Shown here: in pieces, positions 45,931 to 55,934 of the stretch | Layout of the letters: each line of letters opens with the position of its first letter | How positions within the stretch are numbered: the first letter of the stretch is position 1 | Source of the DNA: Phyllostachys edulis | Taxonomy: Eukaryota > Streptophyta > Magnoliopsida > Poales > Poaceae | DNA length: 64,000 nt | Direction of reading: 5' to 3' | NCBI GenBank assembly: GCA_036346405.1 | Contig: CM070561.1 | Span: forward strand, 9,780,441-9,844,440 | Translations under genes and position numbers: made by a program | The notes under the pieces: generated by a model | Seen by the model: the letters and a program-made list of their open reading frames with translations, nothing else | What the model was told of the DNA's origin: nothing | The model's database searches: none

Positions 45931-47718
45931 TTAAACACTATTGAAGAGAACTCACCTTGAAGGTGAAATACCTCATAAAGAGGCTCATCATGAAGATGAA
46001 AACCCCAGCAACTTGATGCACACATATTACAATAATGGGAATGCGGAACGACCAAGAATCTTTTGTTTGGAAAATGAAAAAGATCTGGTTAACACTGAGA
46101 TACCCTCAATTTGGAGGATACGGGAGAAAAGAGATACCCTCAATTTGGAGGATATGGGAGAAAAGTTGTCGACAACCACTTTGTCTCTACAATTGCTAAA
46201 GTTTCTCTTACTAGAACACGAATCTGGAACCAAAGTCCAAGCACTTGAAGTGTTCATATCGGGTCACATAAATGAAGCATTTGAGGCTAAACCATGATTG
46301 CTAAATAAAAGTCTTGGAACTAGCTAGTTCAGACTTGATGAGTCATTATGAATATAATGAAGTGGTGAAAGATATGGTTCGAAGGTCCTCGTAGAGACCG
46401 TTACTCTCCTATTATGAATAAAATAATGCTCTGCTACATAATAATTCTGGCAAGTGACATGAATGAATAAATAAAATATGCAGTAAATGGGTTTTGAAAA
46501 TCCTTGACGAGATCCTCGAAGGACTCAAAATTCCTATTAAGAAAGGAAACAAAATCACAATATATATAAAACTCATACCCAATAGTGTCTTACTTGTAGA
46601 AAGAGCATCTCCCTGATGGGAAATTATCTTACCAGTCAATATCTTAATCACACCAATGATCATATGACCCCTAGAAGTGGACAAGGACCCATCAAGACCC
46701 AAAAGAATGTAATAAGGAACCTAAAAACCAGAAGTGCGCCACATAAGCACTTATAAAGTGCATCTTCCACCAGAAGTTAGTGGATTCGTGGTTTTCCTCT
46801 ATTGCCATGAAGGTACGATATACATTGGTGATATTGGCAATTAATCCCCTAAACGCCAAAACTAAGACTGGTTATATTTTACTCTAGAATGGTACAACCA
46901 TACTTTATATATCTGCAGAACAGACTATTGGTTGTAACTTTAACCACCTAGAGATAGTTGCAAAATATTAAGACCCTGAAAGGTTTCGATAAATCGTATC
47001 TGAAAGGCATACAACTTTGCAACTAATATTACCCCATATCCACTAGAAGGACAATTTACTTGTGTTGCATAATCAAATAGTGGTATTTCATAAGTTAAGC
47101 ATGTTACTCCTAAATACTATTTATCCTAAAATCTCCAGATGCGTAATCGGATATTTGTATGTAATACTATGCATTGTGATAATCTAGTTGATTTGATCAC
47201 AATATCCTTGCCTATATTCATTTCCAAAAAATTTATCAAAGGCATTAGAGCAGCAAGACTTCAATGGAAGTTGTCTTCAGGGGGAGCATATGCTAAACAC
47301 TGATCATCATACTTGATATTTTGAAAATATTCATTTGAGTCAAGCCTGAAAGGTGTTGATATGGTGATTACTGCTTAAATTCAACTTGAAGGTTTTACCA
47401 CTTGATAATTTAGATCCAGTTGGTCAACAATGCATAGATCCTGATGACCATTACTAAATCCCGAAGACATCCTGGCTATATGTCAAATCCTTATAGCAAA
47501 AAATCCCGGACTGGATTTGTATCACTTTGTGGTGGTGTCGTCATCTCTTAGCGGACATCTAAGCAAACTTTGGTGGCTACTTCTACCAACCACTCAGAGA
47601 TTATAGCACTATATGAAACCTCACTTGAATGTGTTTGGCTTAAACGTGTGATTAACCACATCCAAAAGTCTTGTGGCATTAATATCGTCGATACCCCTCA
47701 ATTATCTAATGAAGATAA
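45931..47718 (+). pseudogene. Copia pol remnant (probably element E): linker, worn RT and RNase H
   Basis: A Lys/Glu-rich frame at 45941-46297 resembles the poorly conserved linker between integrase and RT, but I am unsure. The middle (46300-47440) is too worn to call. RNase H is clear at about 47475-47718: NPYSKKSRTGFVSLCGGVV, then ATSTNHSEIIALYETSLECV and INHIQKSCGINIVDTPQ, ending at NEDN, where element F interrupts. A TAG replaces the expected Trp codon before RTSKQ. The RNase H wording matches that of element A, so both belong to one lineage. If this is E, its body has been split by D, the gypsy-type LTR and F. Confidence 0.65.
46097..46164 (+). repeat. 34-bp tandem duplication in copia remnant
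   Basis: GAGATACCCTCAATTTGGAG and the following 14 bases occur twice in direct succession (46097-46130, 46131-46164) with one difference. The duplication is not a multiple of three and so shifts the frame. Confidence 0.93.
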
Positions 47719-47807
47719 TGTTGGAATTTTTTTTAAAATAATCTATTTTTTATTCGGAATTACAGAAATAATACCACTTAATTTTTTGTAAAAAATAACC
47801 TCTTGTC

Positions 47808-48000
47808 GCCACACGATTGGGCGTCTTGCTCTAGTCGCCCAACCAGTGGGCGATAATAGGCTAGTTCGCTCAATGGCACGGCGATGTAGCAGTTCGAGGC
47901 ATAGTCATCCAATGGGATGGCGATTTGGACCTAGTCGTCATACGGTGGAGCAACTAGGTCAAAAGCTGGATCCTAGTCGCCCAACCGTATGGCGACTTGG
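47808..48000. repeat. Palindromic repeat array upstream of the PMD gene
   Basis: Imperfect units in which TAGTCGCCCAAC or variants face a GGGCGA or GGCGACT: at 47810-47834, 47840-47863 (GTCGCCCAAC..GTGGGCGA), 47903-47925, 47931-47955 and 47978-47999 (GTCGCCCAACCGTATGGCGA). Unit length is about 22-25 bases, with spacers of 10-30. Confidence 0.75.
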
Positions 48001-48003
48001 GGT

Positions 48004-48015
48004 GGCTATAAAGCC
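48004..48015 (+). promoter_or_regulatory. TATA box of the PMD gene
   Basis: GGCTATAAAGCC lies about 30-40 bases ahead of a region that would make a good transcription start, and just after the last palindromic unit. The purine-rich leader follows at 48058. Confidence 0.6.
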
Positions 48016-48057
48016 TCGCACGCGGCCGAACAGTCGCCATTTCAGTGAGCGATTCGA

Positions 48058-48199
48058 GCCGAGAAGAGAAGAAAGAAAAGAAAGAGAGGAGAAGGAGAGG
48101 AAAAAAGAGGAGAGGAAGAAGAAGAGGAGAAAGAAAAAGAAGAGAAAAAGAAGAAGAGGAGGAAAAAAGGTTCTTCACTTCGCATTGACGACTACAACG
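48058..48199 (+). other. Purine-rich 5' leader exon of the PMD gene
   Basis: About 110 bases of almost pure G and A (GAGAAGAGAAGAAAG...) and then TTCTTCACTTCGCATTGACG, ending at a strong splice donor ACAACG/GTGAGT at 48199/48200. GA-rich leaders are common in plant genes. Confidence 0.6.
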
Positions 48200-49005
48200 G
48201 TGAGTTTGTAATATTATTTTGTACAAGTGTATTTTTGAAACCATGGTAGGTTAGCAAGCGACACCATGTCTAGTGACATATTGTTAGCAAATATTTAGAG
48301 ATAACATGATTAATTGGTAACCATGGTAGGTTAGCAAGCAACATTATATGTAGTGACATATTGTTAGTAAATGTTTAGAGATAGCATGATTAATACAATT
48401 AGTTTAGAAGTTCGTCTGGAGGGAAAATTAGTTGGTGAAAATAAATTTAATTGTACTATTCTGCGTGCTGCGTTAATTGCGTCCGGGCTTGATGAATGAT
48501 AACATGTTACTTTTCTATTATATAAACATGTCGATAACCCATGCATTTGCAAATGCTAGTTTATAGAATGTTAAATATATGTATTTATTTGGCCAGTTCA
48601 AAATTGATAACATTTACTTTATAGTTTTGGTTGGATTAAGGAATTATAAAATACTAAGGCAAAAATCCTAGATACATGGTTCCAAACCTGTAGGATTCTC
48701 AAACATGTGAGATTTTATTTTATTTTCCTGAAATCTTCACCCATTATAAATATGCATAGTAACGATGATGTTTTAAATATTTCGCAATCCATAGCAGCTG
48801 GTACAGGTGTTAATGTAATATAGCCTTTTGTAGGGAAAATTACATGTTTACCACGTGGGTTTCATGAAATTGTACATGTATTACCACTGTGTTCGAGCAA
48901 AGTGTTTAGGTGCCACTAAGAACATACCAAATATGATTTATTTGCCATTGGAATATAATTTAAATGCTCAATAAATATTAATGCTTTTAATTTCTTAATT
49001 TGCAG
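48200..49005 (+). other. 5'UTR intron of the PMD gene
   Basis: Donor GTGAGTTTG at 48200 and acceptor TTAATTTGCAG ending at 49005, three bases before the ATG. AT-rich throughout. It contains an 80-bp-period duplication (48240-48393). Confidence 0.6.
48240..48393. repeat. Two-copy tandem repeat, 80-bp period, within the 5'UTR intron
   Basis: ACCATGGTAGGTTAGCAAGC starts both units (48240 and 48320). They share TAGTGACATATTGTTAG and GATTAAT, with about 10% differences, so the duplication is not very recent. Confidence 0.92.
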
Positions 49006-49007
49006 GT

Positions 49008-52000
49008 ATGGCTCACGACCCTGGTGGTTTAGACTAGCATTTCGGTCTCTTTGGACGGTTGGTCAACGTGAAAGACCGCTGAAGTCGTCAGGTGCCGATC
49101 CGGTTCATGGGGACAATCTTGGTGACTTGGGGGTGGTTCGTACGCGGACACCCCGACGGGCTTGGAGACTGGACCCACGCTGGGTAGATAGGTTTGTCCG
49201 CAAGCTGTGCCACTTTTTTGGTATGATATGCCCACTATGTACTTACTTCTTCGTGCTTTGTAGGCTGAGCCGTGCCAACCTTCTACCTCTCGCGCGGATG
49301 GTGGAGGCCACCGAAGAGGATGGCGGTCTGGTCAACGATGATGGGGAGGTCCAGGCCGGTTGTAACAGCCCCAACCCTAATATACAGTAATGAAGCCCTG
49401 TTCATGTCATTCTTGTTCAGATTAACAAATTGGGTAACATGTTACAAACTATTTTCCCAAAATTTTAATTATAAATTCCAACTTGATAAAATTTCAAAAA
49501 GAAATACCATCCAATGTTGGTATTATGAGTGGGAAATATTTTAATTGAAAATCGATAAATTATTATGGCCAAAAATAATTTTTGTTGGATTTTCATAAAT
49601 TATTTTGATTTTTAGAAAAATAATTGTCTTTAAATAAACCTTAGTTGGTTTAAATAAATTATTTATGTATTTCTAAAGAAGGAGCAGTGGTTTCAAAATT
49701 TATTTGGGGAATATATTATCGATGAGATTCTGCAAAATTTCAGGATTTTACAAATTTATTTGCCATATTTAAGGGCCTGGTCAAACCTTTTCAAAATTTA
49801 AATGAATCTGGTCAAACCTCCCGGCCTAAACCCGGTCTAGTACTGTGAGAGCCGGACAGGGTTCAAACCTTGTGACTTGGCTCAGCCCAGTGCGCCAGGC
49901 CCGGTGCGGCTCGGCCACCTTCCCTTCCCCGCGCGTCCGAAAGCTCCAGCCCATCTCAACCATCCATTCTCGCGCGGACGGGCCAGATGAAGTGGGCCGT
50001 TCGGACCGGCCGTACCTCGCCCCGATCTGGACCGTTGATTCAAGCTTTAACGGCGATGGAGTCCCTGGGCCGAAGAGCTCTCGCGAGCGCTTCATCTTGG
50101 GCCGTTGATTTGCGATCGCACGGCCCTGGTGGATTGGGCTAATCGGACCAGCTACAGCGCCTACGAAATCGCGTGCGTTGGCTTTGAATCCGACGGCTCG
50201 CGTGAGGTGAGACCTTCGGACCACTCTGGACCTCGCGATCGTGGTCGTCCATGTGAGATCCTGTGGCCCACATTCACCCATATCGGTTCAACGTGAATTA
50301 AGCCCCGCATCCGCGCCGTTCCTCCCCGATCGCCACGGTGGTAAGGCGTCGCGATTGATGCGTGCGGTCGCGCATTGTGTTAGCCTTTGGGCCCGATTGT
50401 CGTGGCGGTTTCACCGTTGCGGGCGTGTGCTACGTGCGTGCATGGTCAGTAATAGCTCCCGGCCCACGCGTCGATGGCGATTTTGTTCCTGCGTGCCTTG
50501 CATCTTGTGTATATCTCGGGACCCGCATGTAAGTGAGTTAAATTATGTTTTCTCTCGGTTTTCCACCATAAACATTGTGGTGTCCGAAATAAGGGTAGAC
50601 CGATATTTTGAGGATATTTCTCTTGTAATATCTATCTTTAGTGCCACCTATTGGATTCTAGAGAATTCTCAATTGCTCTACACATTCCATACACTATATA
50701 ACCCTTAGTCTTGGAAGTTCTGACATTGTTGACCAAGGGAGGAGCTCATTTTCTTTATCTCCTTCACAGTGAAGCACCCTTGTTCTTCCACCTTTGTTCA
50801 ACTACAAGCATATCTACATCTTATACTAAGGTGGTTTTGGATATTTCTTGTAGGTTGAACTTAGAGCTTTGCTCCTGTCAACTTAATTTGTGAAGCTTCA
50901 TCTGGGCAAATTTCACTGGGTGAGTGAGTTCCATTTTCTCCTTAGCAAGAATATACCTAATGATCTTTAGAGTCTAGTTACATCCTTTTCTTTTGGTCGG
51001 ACAAGTAAAAGGTCTCTTGGATCTTGTTTGACCAAGAGCTTAACTCATCTTTTCTAACCCTAGCTGGTGAGTTAACCTTTACTTCTGTTAGCTTAAGCTC
51101 TTTTAGGATGTTCATCACTTCCTTATTCTGTGATGATCCTTGATCTTTTAAACCTGAAAAGTTAGTTTTATAACTTTTAGGTCTTTCATATCGTTTACAA
51201 AAGTTAGAGTTTCTCTTGTCAAACTACTAGTCTATCGGTCATTAGTAAACCCTAGTAACATTATACCTCCATTTAGGTTATTGTGATCACTAAAATATCT
51301 TTTTAGTGTAAACCTCCTTATTGTTAGTCTGTCGACTAAAATCAATAAATAGTAAACTTTCTATTTCTCTCTGTAATCTAGCCGGCTAGGATTAGCAGTA
51401 ATGATGGGTGATATTTGTGACTTCCCAGTTAGTTCTACTTCTTAATTAAGTTTATCATCCTATATATTTCTTGTACATCACCGAAATCTAGAAAGTAGTT
51501 CTTTACTGTTTTGAACGATCCGACAAAATCACTTCTGCCTTTTCTTTATTTAAGCCGGGCAGTTAAGTAGCATTAAGGTCTTGTGGTATTTATGACTCCT
51601 AGTAGTCTTCACTCCACTTCAAAGCGCTGAACTGGTATAACTTCACTAGCTGGCCGGAATTGGTAATTGATGCTTTACTGTTTTTTGGCTATTAACCTAA
51701 ACCAACATCAACAGTCCATGTCTTAAATAAATATTGTTAGTTATTAAATGATCAGTAGGTCAACCTTAGCCTTAATATACTTAGTTTCAACTTAATTTTC
51801 ATTTATATGATGTTTAGTTTAATAGGTAACTTAACTATAAGTCCTGTTTCAGTATATAAAAATCTGATCCTGTAGCTATTTTCTAATTATAAAATCTGGT
51901 TATCAAATGTCAGTAAATGATATATATGGGTTATTAACTTAGTAAATTAAATAAAGCATAAGCATATTGCTACCCATGCATTATTAATTGATCATGCATT

Positions 52001-55000
52001 CTTTTATGCCTTTTTGTTCTCTGTTTTCCTGTGTTCATTGGAATTCTTTTATTCTCTTTTGATAATTGGTTCTTTCGAGTTGGTTGAATCTTTTGTTGAA
52101 CCCCAAGAATCTGAACAAGAGGTTATATACTACTATCAAGGCAAGCTTCCTCTCGCACCATGTTGAACCTAATCTTTTGAGCTGTAGAATTCTAAAATAC
52201 TGGTGACCTTTGTACATGCAAATTTCTAAAATCTATTTATGCCTGTTTCTAGTTAGTTATACCACGAAATTGTGGCTTATCCTTAATTCAACCATACCCT
52301 CAACCTAAGCTAGTTGTGATGTTATTATATTTAGTTTTAATTTTTGCTTAGCCATGCAGATCCATAGAACGTTAGAGTTTGGCAAGCTTAGCTTGTCGAC
52401 TTGGGGACAACAAATGATTTATAATTATTTTGATTACGGTTCAGTTTATTTGATTTGGAAATGCTTCTAAATCCTGTTATCAATCAATTCAAATCTGGAC
52501 AAGTGGATGCTAGTGATGGTGCCTTTGTGCACGAGATTTGGGAAGCTGTGGATGTCTTATGCGGATTGATTAAGGATGAACTCGACGGCCCAATTCAAGC
52601 CCCAACGTACTTCCACATGCGTGTATGGTATTTGTTTGGTTAAGTAAAGGGTTAATGCTATTGAGTTGGATACTGAGAGTAAGGACATGTGTATTGATTT
52701 CATATGGCATAGATGCTTAAGTCTTGGGCCGTGTCGTATGCCATGTGGAGCTTATATTGATATCGATGTTCTTAGAAGGGTAAGGCGTAGATGTGTTACA
52801 TCGCATGTACGTTCCTTGAGGGCCCCGATCATGTGTAAAATGTGTGTCTAACACGAGTTTGCATTTAATTGAGTGGTCGGCATTCCTGTACAACATGTGA
52901 GCCCGGTTGAATGTATGCTATCGACCGTTTAAGCGGGATTAATCTCACATGGGTCATCCAACTCAATAGTGTTAACTTGTTGAAAAATACCAAATCTTAG
53001 TTTACCCTACCGGCATACCAAAGGAAGTGTGCTATCATTAGGAGGCTTACGGGCTAACTAAGTCATGTGGGTAAAGATGTACACCCTCGCAGGTTAAAAC
53101 TATTCGAATAGCCGTGTCCCCGGTTACGGACAACGCTTGGATTGATGTCACCTGTATAGAAGTTATTCTAATTTTGGGTTTTGGGAATTGGTTCGGCATG
53201 ATGATTGTTCTGTACAATTGATTGTGAGATGTTGTTTATTCTTGTTACTGTTTATGTTTACAATTACACTTATTCTTTGTTTTAGTCCAAATCAATTTAT
53301 TAAAACCGCTTTATCAAAATATAGCAATTGTAGGTTAAGATGTATCTCTTTATGCAAACTGAACCATTTAAACCTTACATTGTCAACCTTATGCATATAT
53401 ACTTTCTATTCCATTGTATAGGTTCTAACAACCACTTTCTTTTATTAGTTTGTGTAAGTCTTCTTTGAGTACCTTTCGTACTCGTGGTTTTATGACCTCT
53501 TGTTGCGGTGAGGATGGATATCAGATGAGATGCCCGTTAGCGCCGATGTGGGTGACGCTAACGAGTAGTGCTAGTTTTATTCTCCACACAATAGCTCATG
53601 GGATGATGGGGCCATTGGTGGTTTTGTTTTTATCTTTTCGTTTCATTGTTGCTCTTTTTGCTAATGACCCAAGGTCATCTGTTCATATTTCGGTTACTGT
53701 AGCAACCTGGTACTGTAGCAACCGAAATTGGAGATGTAATATGATGTATAATTATGTGAATGTATGACTTGTATGTGATTGATGCAATGTTGATTAAGGA
53801 TATATGCTAATAGTCACTAATCACAGGAACTATTGCATGGCATATATCCGGAACCTAAATGTTGGATTGTTACTTATTATGATTATGCTTCTAGTATGAT
53901 TTTTATTAAGGACATTACACTGTTCCTTAATTAAGAATTATGCTACCAGTGTAATTTATAATTCGGCACATTCCAATATTTGGGGGTCTCACACCGGTCC
54001 AGAGCGGTCACGACGGTTCCCATTCGACCGGTCGCTCCTGACATCCCTGGTGGACCGGTGGTGACCCGAGATGCACACCTTCCACCTGGCATTCGGGGAG
54101 ATGGCCCCTACTCTGCAGGATGTCGCGTTGCTGCTCGGCCTGCCTATCGTGGAAGCCCCTACATTCCTGCTAGACGTGCCTATCAATTGGCGCGACGCCC
54201 TGCTGGGCAGGTTTCAGGGCGTTCTTGCAGCAGAGGACGCGCCTCCGTACTTCGACTTCTCAGAGCAACAACAACATGGCCCTCCCCTGTGGTGGATTTC
54301 GCAGTTCTGGGTACGTATACTACCTATTTTCCATGTTTAGCAATGCATTGAGGACTAACCTTATGACGGGCTTACTAATTATTCGTTTCTGTGTGGGTCG
54401 AGCGGATGGTCCCGCAACCCACCGCCGAGCAGGTGTCGCGGAACCTCGAGGCGTACCTGCTTACCAGCAGCCACAGTGACTCCATCGACGCCTGCCTCGT
54501 GGGGTACGCGAGGGCCATTGCCGACGGCGAGGATCTAGAGATCAGCTGGGGATTAGCCGTACTTGCCGCGACGTACCGCGGCATGTGCGATATGTGCTGT
54601 AGGACGAAGCCCACATCTATCCTCATAGGCCGCCCCCTCCTACTACAGCTGTGGTTGTTCGAGCGCTTCTCTCTCGGACGGCCTATGCTGGTAGACTCCA
54701 GTCTGTACGGCATGGACATGTACCATGGGGACGCGGTGGACTGGCCGATCGTAGGGTCCCTTTGGTGCCGTAGACTGGTACATACTTCCCTATATCTTTA
54801 CTTTAGTCGTATTACAGGTCATCCTTTGTAACCACTTTTCTGGCTCGCAGGCACAGTATGCACAAATGCGGGTCACACGTGTGTACGAGCACTTTGTGGA
54901 GCAGATGGACTATCTCACCGCTGACGACGTGCGCTAGGAGCCATACTCGAATCAGGAGACGGAGGCCCGTGCTCCCGGGGGGCTGTCTTCACTGTGCTGG

Positions 55001-55660
55001 TGCGACCGGGCATACTGGCGGACGCAGAAGAAGCTCATCTTCGACGTGTTCGTCGAGGACTACGCGGTGCACAGGGTGATGCGCCAGTTCGGCCTCCGCT
55101 AGGTTGTTCCAGTTCCCGTCGGCATGAGGGTGCCTGACTCGACCCACGTGTGAGTTACATACAACACATGTTCATATATGTTTTTGCTAGTTCTGTTAGA
55201 ACGGCTTCTAATTGCAGTGGTATGTTTCATAGGCATAGTAGGAGGGGTGGCACCAGGACGCAGTGGCCGGCTAAGATGGAGCTGTGGGTGGTGCAGTGGG
55301 CGAACGCCCATGAGGACTATGTGCCGGAGGACGGCCCGTACGACCCCAGTGCGTACGACGAGTACCTTCACTGGTACGCCCCGCAGACACACACCAAGCT
55401 GGTGCATGTCGTGGACCCTCCTCCCGCTCGCTTGCCAGCATCGACCGACGCGTACCCTATACACTTCACGCGAAACGTGTACATCGTGGTACGTAAAATC
55501 GTGTTTTAAAATGTCTGAGTATGGTTACGTGAATTATAGCTTTGACACTTTCATGTACTCCTTGCAGATGGACATCAACGTGGGGGTTGCTAGGGACAGA
55601 CGGTCGATCCTGGACAGGATCGACATTGGTGCGGAGGTCACGCACGACGAGCTAGTGTAG
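49008..55660 (+). pseudogene. Plant mobile domain (PMD) protein gene, interrupted and with nonsense changes
   Basis: ATG 49008 opens MAHDPGGLD and meets TAG almost at once; a frame change follows. The first coding exon continues with RRAWRLDPRWVDR. A short intron (about 49192-49263) leads to LSRANLLPLARMVEATEEDG. After the solo LTR, the exon resumes at 53999 with RSLLTSLVDRW, a TGA, then HTFHLAFGEMAPTLQDVALL and LGLPI, the diagnostic PMD core. Further exons are about 54403-54777 (AEQVSRNLEAYLL, SWGLAVLAATYRGMCDMC, LLLQLWLFERFSLGRP), 54851-55149 (VYEHFVEQMDYLTADDVR then TAG; YAVHRVMRQFGLR), 55218-55498 and 55568-55660. PMD proteins such as Arabidopsis MAIN and MAIL1 act in the nucleus in gene and transposon silencing. 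The domain is also carried by transposons. All three stops can be read as G-to-A or C-to-T changes. Confidence 0.82.
49361..53993 (+). mobile_element. Solo LTR of a Ty3/gypsy (Del/Tekay-like) retrotransposon
   Basis: Starts TGTAACAGCCCCAACCC and ends GGGGGTCTCACA. It is flanked by a perfect 5-bp target duplication CCGGT (49356-49360, 53994-53998). No primer-binding site, Gag or pol lies within. At 4.6 kb it is long, but the family has long LTRs. It has the motif GTGTCCCCGGTTACGGACAA (53115-53134) and the GAGTACCTTTCGTACTC block (53467-53483) also seen at 42379-45573. It interrupts a PMD exon, whose frame is restored when it is removed. A solo LTR forms by recombination between the two LTRs of a full copy. 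Confidence 0.88.
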
Positions 55661-55689
55661 TTTGTTCGTCGGGCCTGTAGTGCGGCGAG

Positions 55690-55934
55690 GCGATGCGTGA
55701 CCCTGACGTAGTGTAGGACGGTGCAGGACTAGTCCACGTGTCGCTCAACTGTTGGGCCTGCAAGTCGTGCAACGTTTGTGCGACTAGTCCACGTGTCGCT
55801 CAATCATTAGGCCAGTACTTGTTGCCAAGTCGTCCAACGGTTCAGCGACTATGAAGTGTTGGACCAGTACTTACTACCAAGTCGTCCAACAGTTGAGCGA
55901 CTAGTCCACGCGTCACTCAACTATTGGGCCAGTT
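55690..55934. repeat. Palindromic repeat array downstream of the PMD gene
   Basis: Units of about 50 bases: GACTAGTCCACGTGTCGCTC then AACTGTTGGGCC, and AAGTCGTCCAAC followed by GGTTCAGCGACT or AGTTGAGCGACT. At least five unit-like copies occur, alternating in orientation. They resemble the upstream array (TCGCCCAAC facing GGGCGA) in both motif and length. The array is cut by element G at 55935. Confidence 0.75.

Larger units (their letters stand above)
47719..55934 (+). mobile_element. PMD-gene-bearing element F (class uncertain)
   Basis: The RNase H of E stops abruptly at 47718, and an AT-rich segment (TGTTGGAATTTTTTTTAAAA onward) begins an unrelated unit. The unit has palindromic repeats, a TATA box, a purine-rich leader, a 5'UTR intron, a multi-exon plant mobile domain gene, and more palindromic repeats. 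The insertion of a full gene unit into a transposon shows that it moves or moved. PMD genes are known as cargo or parts of plant transposons (Mutator-like and LTR types). The right end is hidden by the insertion of G at 55935, so I cannot test for terminal inverted repeats or LTRs. Confidence 0.55.

Noticed and set aside
47846..48211. 121-codon frame ending in a long Lys/Arg/Glu run
   Set aside because: The charged run is the translation of the purine-rich leader of the PMD gene; the opposite strand is equally open.
54990..55660. Alternative 160-codon frame at 55178-55660 as a separate gene
   Set aside because: It reads through introns in the wrong frame; the splice sites and the continuous PMD-type wording support the other frame.
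55690..55934. CRISPR-like array
   Set aside because: The repeats are imperfect, alternate in orientation, and lie in a plant transposon; there are no uniform direct repeats with unique spacers.
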